From: Ophiura sarsii
Lineage: Eukaryota; Echinodermata; Ophiuroidea; Amphilepidida; Ophiuridae
Direction: 5' to 3'
NCBI GenBank assembly: GCA_035610835.1
Contig: CM069449.1
Location: forward strand, 44,846,768 to 44,910,767
DNA length: 64,000 bases
A program made the translations under genes and the position numbers. This document shows positions 10,384-22,335 of the stretch, in pieces. The notes below the pieces were generated by a model that had not been told where the DNA came from, did no database searches, and saw only the letters and a list, made by a program, of their open reading frames with translations. Each line of letters starts with the position of its first letter. The first letter of the stretch is position 1.

Positions 10384-11198
10384 CTGTGATATTAAATGAA
10401 CAAATGGAGACATCACAAGAAGAGGGTATTAATATTTATAAACTAAAGCCTTTAAGTGGGCTGTCAACCCTAAAAATATGGAATTTATCAAGCGCTGGAA
10501 TTTGTAACCTCCAAAATCACAATGTTTGCACTTTTGGTCAACATTTTAAAAACTAGACATGTTATGTTAAAACAAAACGATCCTTCCTAAGGAAGTTTAT
10601 CTAGATAATTTTGGTGCAATTTCAGCATTTTATGAGAGATTCAAGACTCCAAAATCACTTATGTGATTTCAATGGTCAAGGTGGACGCAAACGCTTGACA
10701 ATTTGGACTCACTTTGTTGGTACTATTACTGAATTTCAAATGTAACTAAAGGGTCATTAATATTCAGTACTAAAGAGTGAAACGGTTTCACCAAAACCTT
10801 ACCTGTTCCCGGTCACTCTGACCAACACCCTTGACCATGATATTTCTTTTAACTACAATGCGTGCTCATTTCATATTTTCATTATGAAAAGATAAAAATT
10901 CCTACCTGCATGTATTGCTTTGCTTTCCTTCCTTGGATATACCTTGTTAATGTACGCCTACTCCTACTTTTTAATTCGTTTACCAAAACACTTTCCACAG
11001 TCCAACACCCTTTCATTTCTTAATCACTGCTTATCTGCTATAAAAACCAGCCATATTATATATATATATATATATACATGTATACCCTCCCTTCAAGGCT
11101 ATACTGTTATTATTTATTTGAGCGCCCTTTTCCTTTTAAAGGATTCTTAAAAATTAAAACACTGTCATTCGTCACGAGTAAAACGTTATGTAACTTAC

Positions 11199-11353
11199 CG
11201 GCGCGTGAAATACAAAGAACACAATGCTATTGGTTACTAGCATCCTAGTAACCTGCATACGAATCTGGTGTGACCTATCATGTTCCTTGTTGTCAACCGC
11301 TATTCCTCGATTACTAAGTACCCGGATGATGCAGACAACCATAAACAGATTAC
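11199..11353 (-). CDS. GPCR B exon 2 (end of TM5, ICL3, TM6)
   Basis: Acceptor ATTATTACAG and donor GTAAGT. It is 155 nt, entering in phase 1 and leaving in phase 0. It encodes NLFMVVCIIRVL (TM5 end), a basic and acidic third intracellular loop and RMLVTNSIVFFVFHAP (TM6). Confidence 0.8.
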
Positions 11354-11504
11354 CTGTAATAATGTCGATATTAATTTGACGTTTAGAAATTATCGGATAA
11401 CAGTGGCAATGTCGCGATCTATCTTGACCGTATTTATACATTATAAACATACTGAATCTTTGGAAACATGTGTACTTCAGGTCCAATATTCTGGACTGTG
11501 CATA

Positions 11505-11720
11505 TTCGTCCGATACTGGAATAACAAGTAGCACTCGATACTGGAACGAAGTCAGTTCTTTATTCGATACAGCTATGTATCACTATCGTTCGATACTGGA
11601 ATTCAGTATGTTTATAATATATTATAATGCATCAACACGTTTCATTATCGGGCGATCTGGAACAATAAAATTGTACAAGTATCGAGCGATACTGGACAAT
11701 GGTCATATGTGTTTTGAACT
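11505..11720. repeat. CGATACTGGAA motif array next to a shared foldback core
   Basis: Variants of TCGATACTGGAA occur at least five times between 11512 and 11697 (for example CGATACTGGAATAAC, TCGATACTGGAACG, TCGATACTGGAATTC, GCGATACTGGACAA). They lead directly into the core GTGTTTTGAACTCACCACCC (from 11709) that also lies inside the foldback at 7061-8246. This lies in intron 1 of GPCR B. It looks like the left part of a related element; a matching right arm was not found. Confidence 0.45.
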
Positions 11721-11976
11721 CACCACCCAAAAACGGGTGGCGGCGTTGCATCATCCATCTCTCCCTGGGACATGTTCATATTGTGTTGCATATCATCTGA
11801 AAGCTGATGTGTTCACCTTGTGTCCAGTGATTCCAAGTTTGTAGCAATTACTTGTTTCAGAGTTCAACCACTTGCTTGAGAATAATTATGGGGAGGTCTC
11901 AATCTGAATGCCAACATCATCACTATTTTTGTCCTCTAGTCAATAGAGCATCTCTCTACAACACAGCAAAAATGTT

Positions 11977-12110
11977 GTTTAACAGTTTTAAACAACGGGG
12001 TTCTTCAATGTCAAGCTTAAACAGGTTTTGCGTATTTAAACATTCGTCTAAACAGGGTACTTGAACAGCGCTAGTTGTTTAAAGGTTTTAAACAGCGTTT
12101 CACAGTAGCT
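11977..12110. repeat. TTTAAACAG motif cluster
   Basis: TTTAAACAG-like words repeat several times (TTTAAACAAC, CTTAAACAGG, TCTAAACAGG, TTTAAACAGC). This is a degenerate short repeat in intron 1 of GPCR B and may be a subterminal array of another foldback element. Confidence 0.35.
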
Positions 12111-12239
12111 GTCAATGTAACACTTAATTGAACAGTCGTTCTTTAAAGCATGAATTAGGCATATTGTGTATGAAACACAATATGAATATATCACGAAATA
12201 TTTGACAAAAATGACAATTGAAAATAAATTTCCGAACCT

Positions 12240-12293
12240 TTTATTTTGAGCAGTTTAGAATGCACAATGTTTGGCTTGCGGAACACCTCCTTT
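12240..12293 (+). repeat. 3'-end fragment of TTAA foldback MITE-A
   Basis: AATGCACAATGTTTGGCTTG followed by CGGAACACCTCCTTTAA matches the right end of the MITE-A copies at 22.9, 27.8 and 31.2 kb. Only about 50 bp remain. It ends in TTAA just beyond the GPCR B exon 1 donor. Confidence 0.6.
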
Positions 12294-12306
12294 AATATCT
12301 ACTTAC

Positions 12307-12993
12307 CTACGACACAAAGTACAAACGGTATTATAGTCATAAGTGGTACGACAGATCCCGCTTTCAATGTGTTAAAATAATAAAATGGGCTACATTTAGC
12401 AGTTGTTAGCGGTGCGTATGCGTACTTCGGAGGATTGGTGATGCAACTCACGCGAGTGTATCCCTTGAAGACAATGCATACACCTGTACAGAATAGGGAT
12501 AACAGCCAGCACGAAGCGACAATTTTCCTGGTACGCGATTTACTCGAGATTCGTCGGTGCCACAATGGATAACAAACGGCTATAGGTATCGCTCGAAACT
12601 GATCACAGTAACGATGAACAGTGACGAATAGTATGATGAATAAAATACTGCGTTGATGATGATACATGCGGATGGTCCAAGGAATTCCCAATTGGTGCTC
12701 ACGGGTGATCGAATGACCGCAACCAGTATTACGGTTGAGTAGAACGACAGGAAAATCGTATCGGCAATTGCTAGGCGGACCAAATAGATATTTGTCACCG
12801 TATGCATGCTTTTATTCAGGGCAACAACGGTCAGAAACAATATGTTAAAGATAACCCCAAAAGCGGCAATTACCGGTTGTACACCGGCCAGTATTACAGT
12901 TTCATAGTATCTTCGCACTAGGTACGGATACAAGAAATCTGGAAATGTAAATGAATTATTTTCATGACACTCTTTCCAGTTTGATATAAGCAT
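12307..12993 (-). CDS. GPCR B exon 1 (N-terminus to TM5), frameshifted
   Basis: ATG at 12993-12991; the donor GTAAGT follows position 12307. TM1 (VIAAFGVIFNILFLTVV), TM2 (LVRLAIADTIFL), TM3 and ERY are in one frame. IAVCYPLWHRR through FVLCVVG is in another. The break is at about 12579. Confidence 0.85.
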
Positions 12994-13159
12994 CTCAAAT
13001 CGTGATGAAATGATATGCCGTGATCAAATGCAAAGTTCTAGGGATAAAATATAGAAACATAAATAAAACGTAATTACAGAAACAATACTCCTATGGAAAA
13101 GTCACTTATAGGTCAATATTATTGATTCAAATTTATTCAGATGACACCCTTTAACACCA

Positions 13160-13425
13160 GGGCCCTATTCTATTTCATAAAGGTCCATATTTAAGATTAA
13201 TCTCAAGTTAAACAGAATTGTTATTAGATTCTGAAGTTTAGAATAAAGATTCTTTTTAGGATAAGAATAACATTACCTTATAACTTAAGAAGAATTCCTT
13301 AGTAAAGTTAATATAGCCTCAGACCTCTTCTTAAGTTATGAAGACACTTAAGAAGGAATTCTTTTTACGAATTAAATCTTCTTAAATCCAACTTAAGAAA
13401 ATATTAAAGTGTTATGAAATAGGCC
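13160..13425. mobile_element. MITE with GGGCCTATTTCATAA inverted ends
   Basis: The left end reads GGGCCCTATTCTATTTCATAA. The right end reads GTTATGAAATAGGCCC. The interior is an AT-rich imperfect palindrome built on CTTAAGAAG words. Non-coding and about 265 bp; no clear target-site duplication was read. Confidence 0.6.
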
Positions 13426-13439
13426 CAGCCCTTCTGTGT

Positions 13440-13490
13440 TGAGTGTCCACAGACACGGAGTCTGTTGGTTCGAATCCCCAGATCCGATCA
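13440..13490 (+). repeat. tRNA-derived SINE remnant (B box)
   Basis: GTTGGTTCGAATCCCCAGAT carries a good RNA polymerase III B-box match. The upstream GTGTCCACAGACACGGAG only loosely fits a tRNA body. A short, degraded relic and not a tRNA gene. Confidence 0.3.
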
Positions 13491-13499
13491 TTCATTAAA

Positions 13500-14722
13500 T
13501 TTCACTTTATCGCCTCTTTATAACTGAAACTGAAAAGTAAAGTTTGTATGATATGCATAACGTACTTACGGTACCTATTATAGAAAGATGTACACAAGCT
13601 AGTCCCCAACGTAACACACGATGTCAACCGTAAGTGTGATAACCAAGCAGTGGCTCTATAACGTAAAATTGAATGGTATTTATTTGTTTATTCACATACC
13701 TATCATATCATTTACTATTAAATATGAATGAGAATGCGGACGGATACCGTAAGTAAAAACTATGCGAATTTTCTTTCAGTTCCTTAATAATAAATGCAAC
13801 GCTATTCAAACTGGTTCAAGCATGACTACACATGTCTTGAAATATGTTGTTTAATATCCTACCTTATCATATTTTCTTTTATAACTCTGATCGAAACTGA
13901 CGTTCACACTCAACTCCTAGCGTACGATTTGTTTGACCAATGCGAACATTTCTGCCCGCCTCACCTGCTAAATCGCATTTTTGTTTGTTGGGTAGACAAT
14001 AGTAAGGATATTATCTTTTTGAGAGAATACTATAATCCTGACAGTCATGGCAATTTAATAAAGGCGGCAACTATGTTATGAAGGTCCGACATCCATCACG
14101 TGTGGGTGTACTCTCTTTTTAGTGTGTTCTCATCGGGTCATAGTTAGTGTTCCGTGTCTGTGAGAACCAAGGTTTGATTTACGATGGACTTTTCTTCTAG
14201 GAAGGTAATTTAACAAATTCAATACAAAGTCCAAAATGGCCGCCATACAGGGGTCAAAACACAAATTACTGCAATTAAGTATCCACATTGTACATTCCTG
14301 TAATTAGGGCTAAAGTCGAACGTAATGAAGTGTCCTCCTTCTAACGGCCATCTCTCCAGGAAGAAAAACAACAAAGCAGAAAACAAAAAACGTGTCGAAT
14401 ACAAACCACCTCAAGTTATGGGGTAAAAAATCAATGACACCGGGATTGTACGGAATGGCTGATGTATCTAACGGGGTTTTTCTTCGCTATCGAGTGTGAA
14501 GTTGTTACCATGGTTATTGTGTATCAGTTATTGACGAAGGTCCTTTTTCCATTGCAGTTTGTGGTATTTGAACATATACAATTATATTTCCTATATTAGA
14601 AATAACTGCAAGGATTTAAAATTTCCATAACAGATATTCCGCTACGCGTGAATATGGGATCTGCGTGTCACCCATTTTCGTTCTTAGACATTGCACAATA
14701 ACTTAGTAGAAGTCATTGTTAG
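13500..14722. other. Intergenic, no feature recognised
   Basis: Open frames are short and domain-free. No repeat structure is obvious. Confidence 0.35.
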
Positions 14723-17700
14723 ATGAACAAACATTGTATTTTTCTTTGGCTAAAAAAAGAAAAGGCTGATTTTTATTTTATACAAGAAGCCTATTGTCTT
14801 GAAACTGACCTACAAGAGTGGAAAAGAGAATGGGGTAAAGAAATGTACATTAATTGCTGTACAAATCATAGTAAAGGTTTGCTAATATTAGTTTCACCAT
14901 CTCTAAATATTAAATTATAGTAAAAGATGTAAACGGTAGATTTGTATATAATTATTAATGCCACATTGGAATATTTATGGCCCAAACAAAGACAATGAAA
15001 AGGCCAATTTCATTGATATACTGAGTAATCAAATTCAACAACATCTTAAATGGTATTAACATATTGGGCGGAGACTTCAATTTTGATTTAGATACAAACA
15101 GTAATTTGAAAATTAAAGAGAAGTTTAACCAGCTTCTGAGCAAATTTAATTGCGAGGATACTTTACATATTTGGATTCCTCATAAAATTACCCATCATAT
15201 GATATACAATTGTTAAAGGTTACTTCGTTGGTAAGGTAAGTATACCGCTAGTGAATATCTCCAATTTTTATTTTATACATTTTTAGAATTTTCAGAAATA
15301 TTTGTTAATAATGTACCCTTCCCTTATCTTTTGCTATCATAGGTTGAACACTTTTTCTGTTATAGTCATTTGTATAAATCCGGTAAATTGAGGCTGATTA
15401 TTCATGTTGACTGTGTAGCGAATAGGAAGAAAGCTGATGATCATGGTCTTATCCATAATTAATTAGTTGTTACAAATAGTTGACAAGTGTGTTGAAACAC
15501 ATACTTAAAGACTACTAAATATCCTTTAAAATGGGACCAGAATGGTGTTTGTAACATTAGGGGATGACTAGTTATTTTAAAAAGAACAAAGCATGGGATT
15601 ATCCCCATTGAGTTTGTACAGGCGGCACCCCTTTTCCGGCGGCACCCCGTCCGGCACCACCCCTGGTCCCCAAACTTCAAACAGATGTATCTCCCTTTCT
15701 GTATTAGCTATACCAATGCCATATTGCAGGCAGATAGCTTGTTATCAGGGCTTGAAAACGATACCAAATTTGTTGAGATAGCTTTTGTGGTTTTAAAAAT
15801 ATTTATGGAATATGACAGCATGATACTAAAAAATGTAACAGCACCACCCTATTGGGAGGCGAGTTCATAACGCGTGACCATATTAAAGCTAAACAGAATT
15901 TAGAAACTGCTTGGGAAAGCTATACAGATGGTGTGGAAATCAGATCAAGAGAACAATGGTTACAAGAAGGTGAAAAGAGCACCAAATATTTCTTAAATCT
16001 TGAACGGAATAATATCGTAAAGAAATCAATAACGTCTCTTCAAAAAGACGATGGTACTGTCATAACAGATCCAGATCAGTTACTGGAACAACAAGTACTT
16101 TATTATCAAAAAATTGAATTGTATAGATAAAAAAGTAATCGATGTTGATTTTAAGGACTTTGTTGAATAAGTAAATTGTAATACTTTGGATGAAAACGAT
16201 CAAATGGTATGTGAAGGTGTACTTACTTTAGAGGAATGTAAAAACTCACTTGACGATATGCAAAATAACAAAAGCCCGGGTTATGATGGACTAACCACAG
16301 AATTTTATAAACACTTTTGGAATGAAGTAGGTGTTTTAGTTATCACTCACTCACTCACTCACTCCGTCGGGCATTAACAATGGCTCTCCAGACACGCCTA
16401 TCTTCCATGCAGGTCTTTATCTCAGCAGGCGTTTGTCCAATGTCCTGACATAGAATATCCACATAGCTTATAACATCGGTCGTCCAGCATTTCTTTTGCT
16501 ATGAAGTTTCCAAAGAACAAGGTCTGATATCACATCCCCAGAACGTCTGACACAGTGTCCAGCAAACTGTAGTCGCCTTTTCTTGATTCGTTCACTTACT
16601 CTAGGAAGATCACCATAGAGTTCTTTGTTGGTGATGTGTTTTACTTATGAACTCATTAGTTTAAAGGTTATACAAATGGCCAACTGGTCGAAGTCAAAGG
16701 AAAGGTATAATAACATTAATACACAAATGGATAAACCAACCACGTGATTCAATGTCAAACTGGAGACCAATAACATTAACGAACGTTGGTTATAAAATAG
16801 CTACGAAGGCTTTTGCAAATAGAATGCAAACACTCATATCCAAGGTTGATCCTGCCCAAACAGGATATATTAAAGGGCGTTTTATAGGTGATAATGCTAG
16901 ACTAATTGAAGACGTTTTAAGGTATATACAAGTACAAGCAGCAAACATATCTGGAGTTATTATGTTTTTAGGTTTTGGTAAAACATTTGATAGTATTGAT
17001 AAGCAGTATGATGGCAACTCTGAAATTATTAATTTTTTGTCCTAGCTTCATCAAATGGGTAGAAACTCTGTTTATTGATATAAGTAGCTGTATAACCCAT
17101 AATGGACATGTTTCTGAATTTCCCCCTATAAACAAAGAGGTAAGGCAAGGATGTCCTCTTCTGCATTATTATTTGTATTATGTATAGAGGTATTAGCATG
17201 CAAAGTAAGGCAAGACGAAAATATTGAAGGTATTAAACTTCCTTTTATAAATTACCAGAAAAAGGATGCAGAAATATCACTGTATGCTGATGATATAACA
17301 ATGTTCTTAAGAAATGAAGATCAAATTAACAAGGTCATAGCAGTCTTGGACAATTTTAAATCTATATCAGGTCTCTCTCTCTCAATGAAAATAAAACAGA
17401 GGCAATATGGATTGGATCAAATGAGCCTTAGAAGAGATACGTTTGGGGAATTGGAATGGAATGTATATCCAAATGACAATGTTAAAACCTTAGGTATTAC
17501 ATTCAGTAGTACTACAAGTGCTATCCAAATAAATGAAAATTGGGAGAAAAAAAAGGTGAACTCTATCAAATTAATTATAGAAGCATGGAAATATATATAG
17601 ATAATTGTCAAGCTTAATGGCTTCTCAATATAATTATGTATGTTTAGCTCTTATCAATGCAATTCCTAAGGATTGGAAATGTGTCAAACATCCTCATACA

Positions 17701-18050
17701 GAAGATAAGTGTATTTATTTAAGATGTACGGATAGAGATGTTAACATTGATAAGACAACAGTAAAAACTTTTAAAAAAGAACTGATTACAAAAGTTTCTG
17801 CCATTCCAGAATGTCAAAATAAAATATTGAATAATATTCCATCTACAACAAGAGAGGGCAGACTGATATCACTTAATTGGAAAATCACTAGTAATATCTA
17901 CCCCACAAAAATCCGTCTGCATAAAATGAAAATAGAAATTTAAAAAATATGCATGTGATATATGTAATGAAAAGGATTATGTAGAACACTTCTTCTTTTT
18001 CCGTAAGAAGATACAACCAATAATGGTTAGAAGCAAATGCCATTATATCT
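14723..18050 (+). pseudogene. Tx1/L1-like LINE relic (EN-RT), multiply broken
   Basis: Pieces in order: endonuclease start (KADFYFIQEAYCLETDLQEW), GGDFNFDLDT near 15068, a linker (REQWLQEGEKSTKYFLNLER) at 15852-16130, and the pre-RT helix (NNKSPGYDGLTTEFYKHFW) at 16186-16360. RT motifs follow: MSNWRPITLTNVGYKI, GYIKGRFIGDN, then FLGFGKTFDSID where the catalytic Asp of the usual FLDFEKAFDS is Gly. ADDI (SLYADDITMFL) is kept at about 17280. A C-terminal part runs to about 17940. Stops and frameshifts separate the pieces, and a second LINE 3' end is inserted at 16335-16625. Clade call from motif style; the element is not functional. Confidence 0.85.
16335..16625 (-). mobile_element. 3' end of another LINE nested in the Tx1-like LINE
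   Basis: On the minus strand it encodes LQFAGHCVRRSGDVISDLVLW and then, across frames, KRNAGRP and a final INARR-like stretch. It ends in a (GTGA)n tail (plus 16335-16355, CACTCACTCACTC). The same C-terminal pattern (RSRFAGHCFRG, KCGRPT) closes the LINE at 56771-59975, so both may belong to the same broad group. Strongly 5'-truncated. Confidence 0.75.
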
Positions 18051-20544
18051 TTTAAAGTATCAAAACGTGTAATTTTAACACATGTTGATGTTCTTTTTGG
18101 GTTTCAGCAATGTAAAGAAAAAATACAGAGAGATTTCATAACTAGTCTAATTAATTATGATAGCGAAATTGTCAATTAGTAAATTTAGATATGGGAATCA
18201 TCCTAATCTTTTATTTCTTTTTAAATCAGAATTGAGATTCAGAAAATTAATTGACATTTAAGTAACATCAATTTATATTGATCAGTTGATTGTGCGTAAC
18301 AACAATGAGTGACTTGAAATTATATCATAGAAGATATATACAAGTAATAGTAAGAATATAAAATAGGTTTGTAATTTAAACTGAACATATTTGATTGGAT
18401 ATATGATTGTGATAGAAAAGAGTGACGATTTTTTAATCATGAAGAATTTGTAACTGATGAAGGAATGGTGATTAATAAACTTAATAGATAAAAAACCAAA
18501 AGAGTAACATGACATTACACATTCGCTCCCACACAGACGAATGGTCATCAATGTCGATACCACTAACCCCCCCCCCCCCCCGAATGTGTGTAATTCAACT
18601 GCAGAATGATTAAGAGGTGCTGGGCCCGCGTCGCCGATGAAAGAACGAGAAAGATAGGAAAGATGAAGGGGTCATTTTCTTTGATTGGGGGACCCAGATA
18701 TGTCCTTTATCGTCGTCATTTTATGAACCACCCCTAAATGATAGTGATTATTTAAATGACCCCACCCTAGTCCCCTATTCAGATGTTGATTATTTTAAAC
18801 ACCCCAATTCCCCCACGTCCACAAGCCCAAATTAGTTATATAATGGGTTTTTTAAAAATCAGTTTTTTAAAAATGTTGCCCCCCCCCCCCCCTCGTACAA
18901 TGGTATTAATTTCATGACCACCATCCTATTTTCCGTGTAAAATCCCAAAAGATTTAACTATATACATTATATTTAATACTAGGCCTACTCAATTGATTTG
19001 CAAACAAATAACACTTGTCGATACTCAATACCGCCCATGCCTTATCATCACGTTTCGCTAAATGGGCCACAGAAATTACGGATTTTCTTCATACGTTTTT
19101 TGTCAATTTTGACCGCTCACCAGTAAAGTTAGTTTTGGATTGGACTCATTCCGTATCATTTCAATAATATTTCGATCCATTTCGATTCATTTCGATCCAT
19201 TTCGACTCATTTCGATCCATTTCACTAAATACTAACACCCATACACAAACCGGGACACAAACAAGTGGTGATGTCCAGATGAGATTCTTCGGAAAAATAA
19301 TGCTGGAGATCGTTGCATTTCATTCTAAATGGCCTCTATTCAAACCCAGATGGTTGCATTTTTCATTTTGAATGGCCTCTATTCAGACCAAGTACTACAC
19401 AAATTACCAACACAGGGAATATCGTCTTTGAATTTATATAAAACATCTCATAGTAATCAAGTAGAATACAAATCCAATGTCAATATCGATTTGTTTACAT
19501 CGTAACATAACATGTGTGGATGGTGACGAAACACGAACTACGACAACCACCGTATGGTTCCTGCAATCCTAGAATGGATCCTCCTTAGGGCTCTTACCCT
19601 TTCATAAGTAGAAGAAAGCTCGAGGAAAGAGCGGGGAAAGCGCGTTCGTTTTCATATTGTTAAAAGGAGTGACACAGGATCGGTGATTAACAATAAAAAA
19701 AACACCAACCAAGTTACAAGTTTGTACCCCCAAAAATATCAAAATATCAAACATATGTTTGAACTTGTTCAGGTTTGAACGTTTAGAATGTCATATTGTG
19801 TGCTGATATACATGATTTTTAAAAAGATAGGCTCGTTTTTGCTTCTTGATAACATTCATATTCCATATCTGCATATGAACCAAAAGGAGTTATAACCCAG
19901 AAAAAAATAGTCGTTTGTGATAATCAATACCACTGTGCACTGTAAAGTCAACGTTTGAAAATAAAAATAAACTTACCTTTATTATGTACTTATTAAAATA
20001 CGTACAACTTGGCAATGGCAAAGCTAAGTTCCACGTATCAAAAGTGATGTCGCCGTGACGTTTTAGGTGAAATCTACTGGTAGAGTGTGATATTTGACGC
20101 ATGGACACTATCCAATGCCGCGCCCTCACTCATATTAACCATGGAGCCCGGTGCCTTTTTTAATTTGCACACATATCAAGACCCGTTTATTACTATTTTG
20201 AATCCCAATCGTTCACATTAATCTGCCAAATTAATATCATTACCATATTTTTTTTTGGTTGGGGAGGGGGGGGGCGGGGGGGGGGGGGGGAACTATTCAA
20301 TAACGGTTAAGCTATTCAAAACAATTAAGATTGACTAAATTAAATGATCTTGCTGTATAATTACCTCGAATGCCATTTCCATTGACACATGGAATATCAA
20401 AAAGAAATTCCAGGATGGGGCGGGTGGGGGGGGGGGGGGGGGGGGGGGGATGGGGTTCTCAAAAGCAATTATATGGCCTGGAGAGTAAATATAATGAGAA
20501 CAAGGTGGGAATGATTAAAAGAAACCGTATAGGAGAAGTTTAAC
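18051..20544. other. Intergenic with poly-C/poly-G tracts and short repeats
   Basis: C-tracts lie at about 18569-18582 and 18880-18891 and G-tracts near 20262-20291 and 20420-20450. A 10-bp tandem repeat (CATTTCGATC) spans about 19163-19217. A direct duplication of GGCCTCTATTCA with flanking GTTGCATTT occurs at 19312-19345 and 19353-19386. No gene is seen. Confidence 0.45.
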
Positions 20545-21740
20545 AGAAAAGACCCAAGGTCCTCCAATGCCTACTTGAACGCCTGCTCATCATGGCTGGC
20601 TGACTGTTTAGACCCAAGGTCCTCCAATGCCTCCTTGGACGCATGTCATCATGGCTGGCTGAATGTTCAGACCCCAGGTCCTCAAATTCCTCATTGGACG
20701 CCTGCCCATCATGGCTGGCTGACTTTTCAGAAATAAGGTCCTCCAATGCCTCCTTGGACGCCTGCTCATGATGGCTGGCTGACTGTTTAGACTAAAGGTT
20801 CTCCGATGCCTCCTTGGACGCATGTCATGATGGCTGGCTGAATGTTCAGACCCAAGGTCCTCAAATTCCTCATTGGACGCCTGCCCATCATGGCTGGCTG
20901 ACTTTTCAGAAATAAGGTCCTCCAATGCCTCCTTGGACGCCTGCTCATCATGGCTGGCTGACTGTTCAGAAATTAGGTCCTCCAATGCCTCCTTGGACGC
21001 CTGCTCATCATGGCTGGCTGACTGTTAGACCCAAGGTCCTCCGATGCCTCCTTGGACGCATGTCATGATGGCTGGCTGAATGTTCAGACCCCAGGTCCTC
21101 AAATTCCTCATTGGACGCCTGCCCATCATGGCTGGCTGACTTTTCAGATATAAGGTCCTCCAATGCCTCCTTGGACGCATGTCATCATGACTGGCTGACT
21201 GTTCAGACCCAAGGTCTTCTGATGCCTCCTTGGACGCCTGCTAATCAATGGCTGGCTGACCTTTCAGAAATAAGGTCCTCCAATGCCTCCTTGGACGCAT
21301 GTCATCATGACTGGCTGACTGTTTAGACCCAAGGTCCTCCAATGCCTCCTTGGACGCCTGCCTGTCATGGCTGGCTGACTGTTGAGACCCAAGGTCCTCC
21401 AATGCCTCCTTGGATGCCTGCTAATCAATGGCTGGCTGACTGTTCAGACCCAAGGTCCTCCAATGTCTCTTTGGACGCATGTCATCATGACTGGCTGACT
21501 GTTCAGACCCAAGGTCTTCCAATGCCTCCTTGGACGCCTGCACGCCATGGCTGGCTGACTGTTCAGACCAAATGTCCTCCAATGCCTCCTTGGACACCTG
21601 CTTATCACGGCTGGCTGACTGTTCAGACCCAAGGTTCTCCAATGTCTTTGGATTCCTGCTTATAATGACTGGCAGACTGTTCAAACCCAAAGTACTCCGA
21701 AGCCCGGGGCTCCGATGCCTCCTTGGACGCCTTTCAAGCC
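20545..21740. repeat. 60-bp minisatellite, about 20 copies
   Basis: The unit is close to AAGGTCCTCCAATGCCTCCT, then TGGACGCCTGCTCATCATGG, then CTGGCTGACTGTTCAGACCC. It recurs every 60 bp, with a few 59- or 61-bp units. The period equals 20 codons, so minus-strand frames show a 20-residue acidic repeat (EDLGSEQSASHDEQASKEAL). One-base length variants shift the frame several times and no splice or start context is evident. Best read as a minisatellite. Confidence 0.9.
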
Positions 21741-22310
21741 GTGCAATGGTTTCATTTATCCTATAGTGACTATGATTTATTTAAAGAGCAGTTACGTAGT
21801 TAAAATAAACAAAACTTAATCATTGTCCATGGTTTGTCACGTGTTCAAGAATATTGATAATTGAAAAACGAATCAAATCACTTGATATTCGTGCACTGCA
21901 TCAATAGTCATTTGCCAGTAATAGCTTAGTCATTCATAGACTTTTCGTTCTCTCATACGTTTTGCTCGTCATCGCCACCACGAAGCGCCTTTCGTGCCGA
22001 CTTTGTCTCCTGGTGTAGGGTAAGTGAAGCTTGTTTAATAATAGTCATGCAATTTTTAACTACACTTTTTTCTCTTCACTTGGATTTTGACTTGACGTGA
22101 TATTGGTTGTCACTTTATCACCGAAATATAACAATAACAAATACCGGCAATTGTCCAACGGAAAATAAACAAATATCCCAAATGTACAAAATCAGAGAGG
22201 AAATATCTGATGTTTCGTGTGTTTTTGCGAACCGTGAGACATTGATCCTATGCTTACCTATTTTTACGTGTTCTTATTCGTCATGTCTTTTCTATATTCA
22301 TTTCCTACAG
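21741..22310 (+). promoter_or_regulatory. Upstream region of GPCR locus C, possible non-coding first exon
   Basis: A good 5' splice site (GTGTAGG|GTAAGT) sits at 22018/22019. A pyrimidine-rich acceptor (CATTTCCTACAG, ending 22310) lies 25 bp before the locus C ATG. Together they suggest a 5'UTR exon ending at about 22018 and an intron 22019-22310. The transcription start cannot be placed. Confidence 0.4.
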
Positions 22311-22335
22311 ACAATTAAACTATCGTACTTGAAGT

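Larger units (their letters stand above)
10132..12993 (-). pseudogene. GPCR locus B: three-exon class A receptor with a frameshift after ERY
   Basis: Exons are 12993-12307, 11353-11199 and 10383-10132. All splice sites are canonical, the intron phases are 1 and 0, and the total is about 364 codons, normal for the family. Exon 1 has an N-glycosylation site (NNSF), TM1, TM2 (IYLVRLAIAD), a TM3 cysteine and VISFERY. There the frame breaks: TAC-CTA-TAG, whereas another frame reads IAVCYPLWHRR through TM4-TM5. Exon 2 covers TM5, ICL3 and TM6 (VTNSIVFFVFHAP in place of CWxP). Exon 3 has TM7 (NAAINPLIY) and helix 8. The exon 1 phase agrees with one lost base (or two gained) at the ERY site. Likely a peptide-type receptor; the ligand cannot be inferred. 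Either a young pseudogene or an assembly error. Confidence 0.85.

Noticed and set aside
10132..12993. Two separate GPCR genes in locus B because two frames overlap near 12580-12691
   Set aside because: The frames cover consecutive, non-redundant TM segments and share one exon structure. A single frameshift explains them.
13794..14081. 95-aa open frame with a hydrophobic segment
   Set aside because: No family features and no supporting splice sites. Could be chance in AT-rich DNA.
20540..21766. CRISPR array or repeat protein genes in the 60-bp repeats
   Set aside because: Units abut without unique spacers, and the frames shift with 59-61-bp units. This is a eukaryotic minisatellite.
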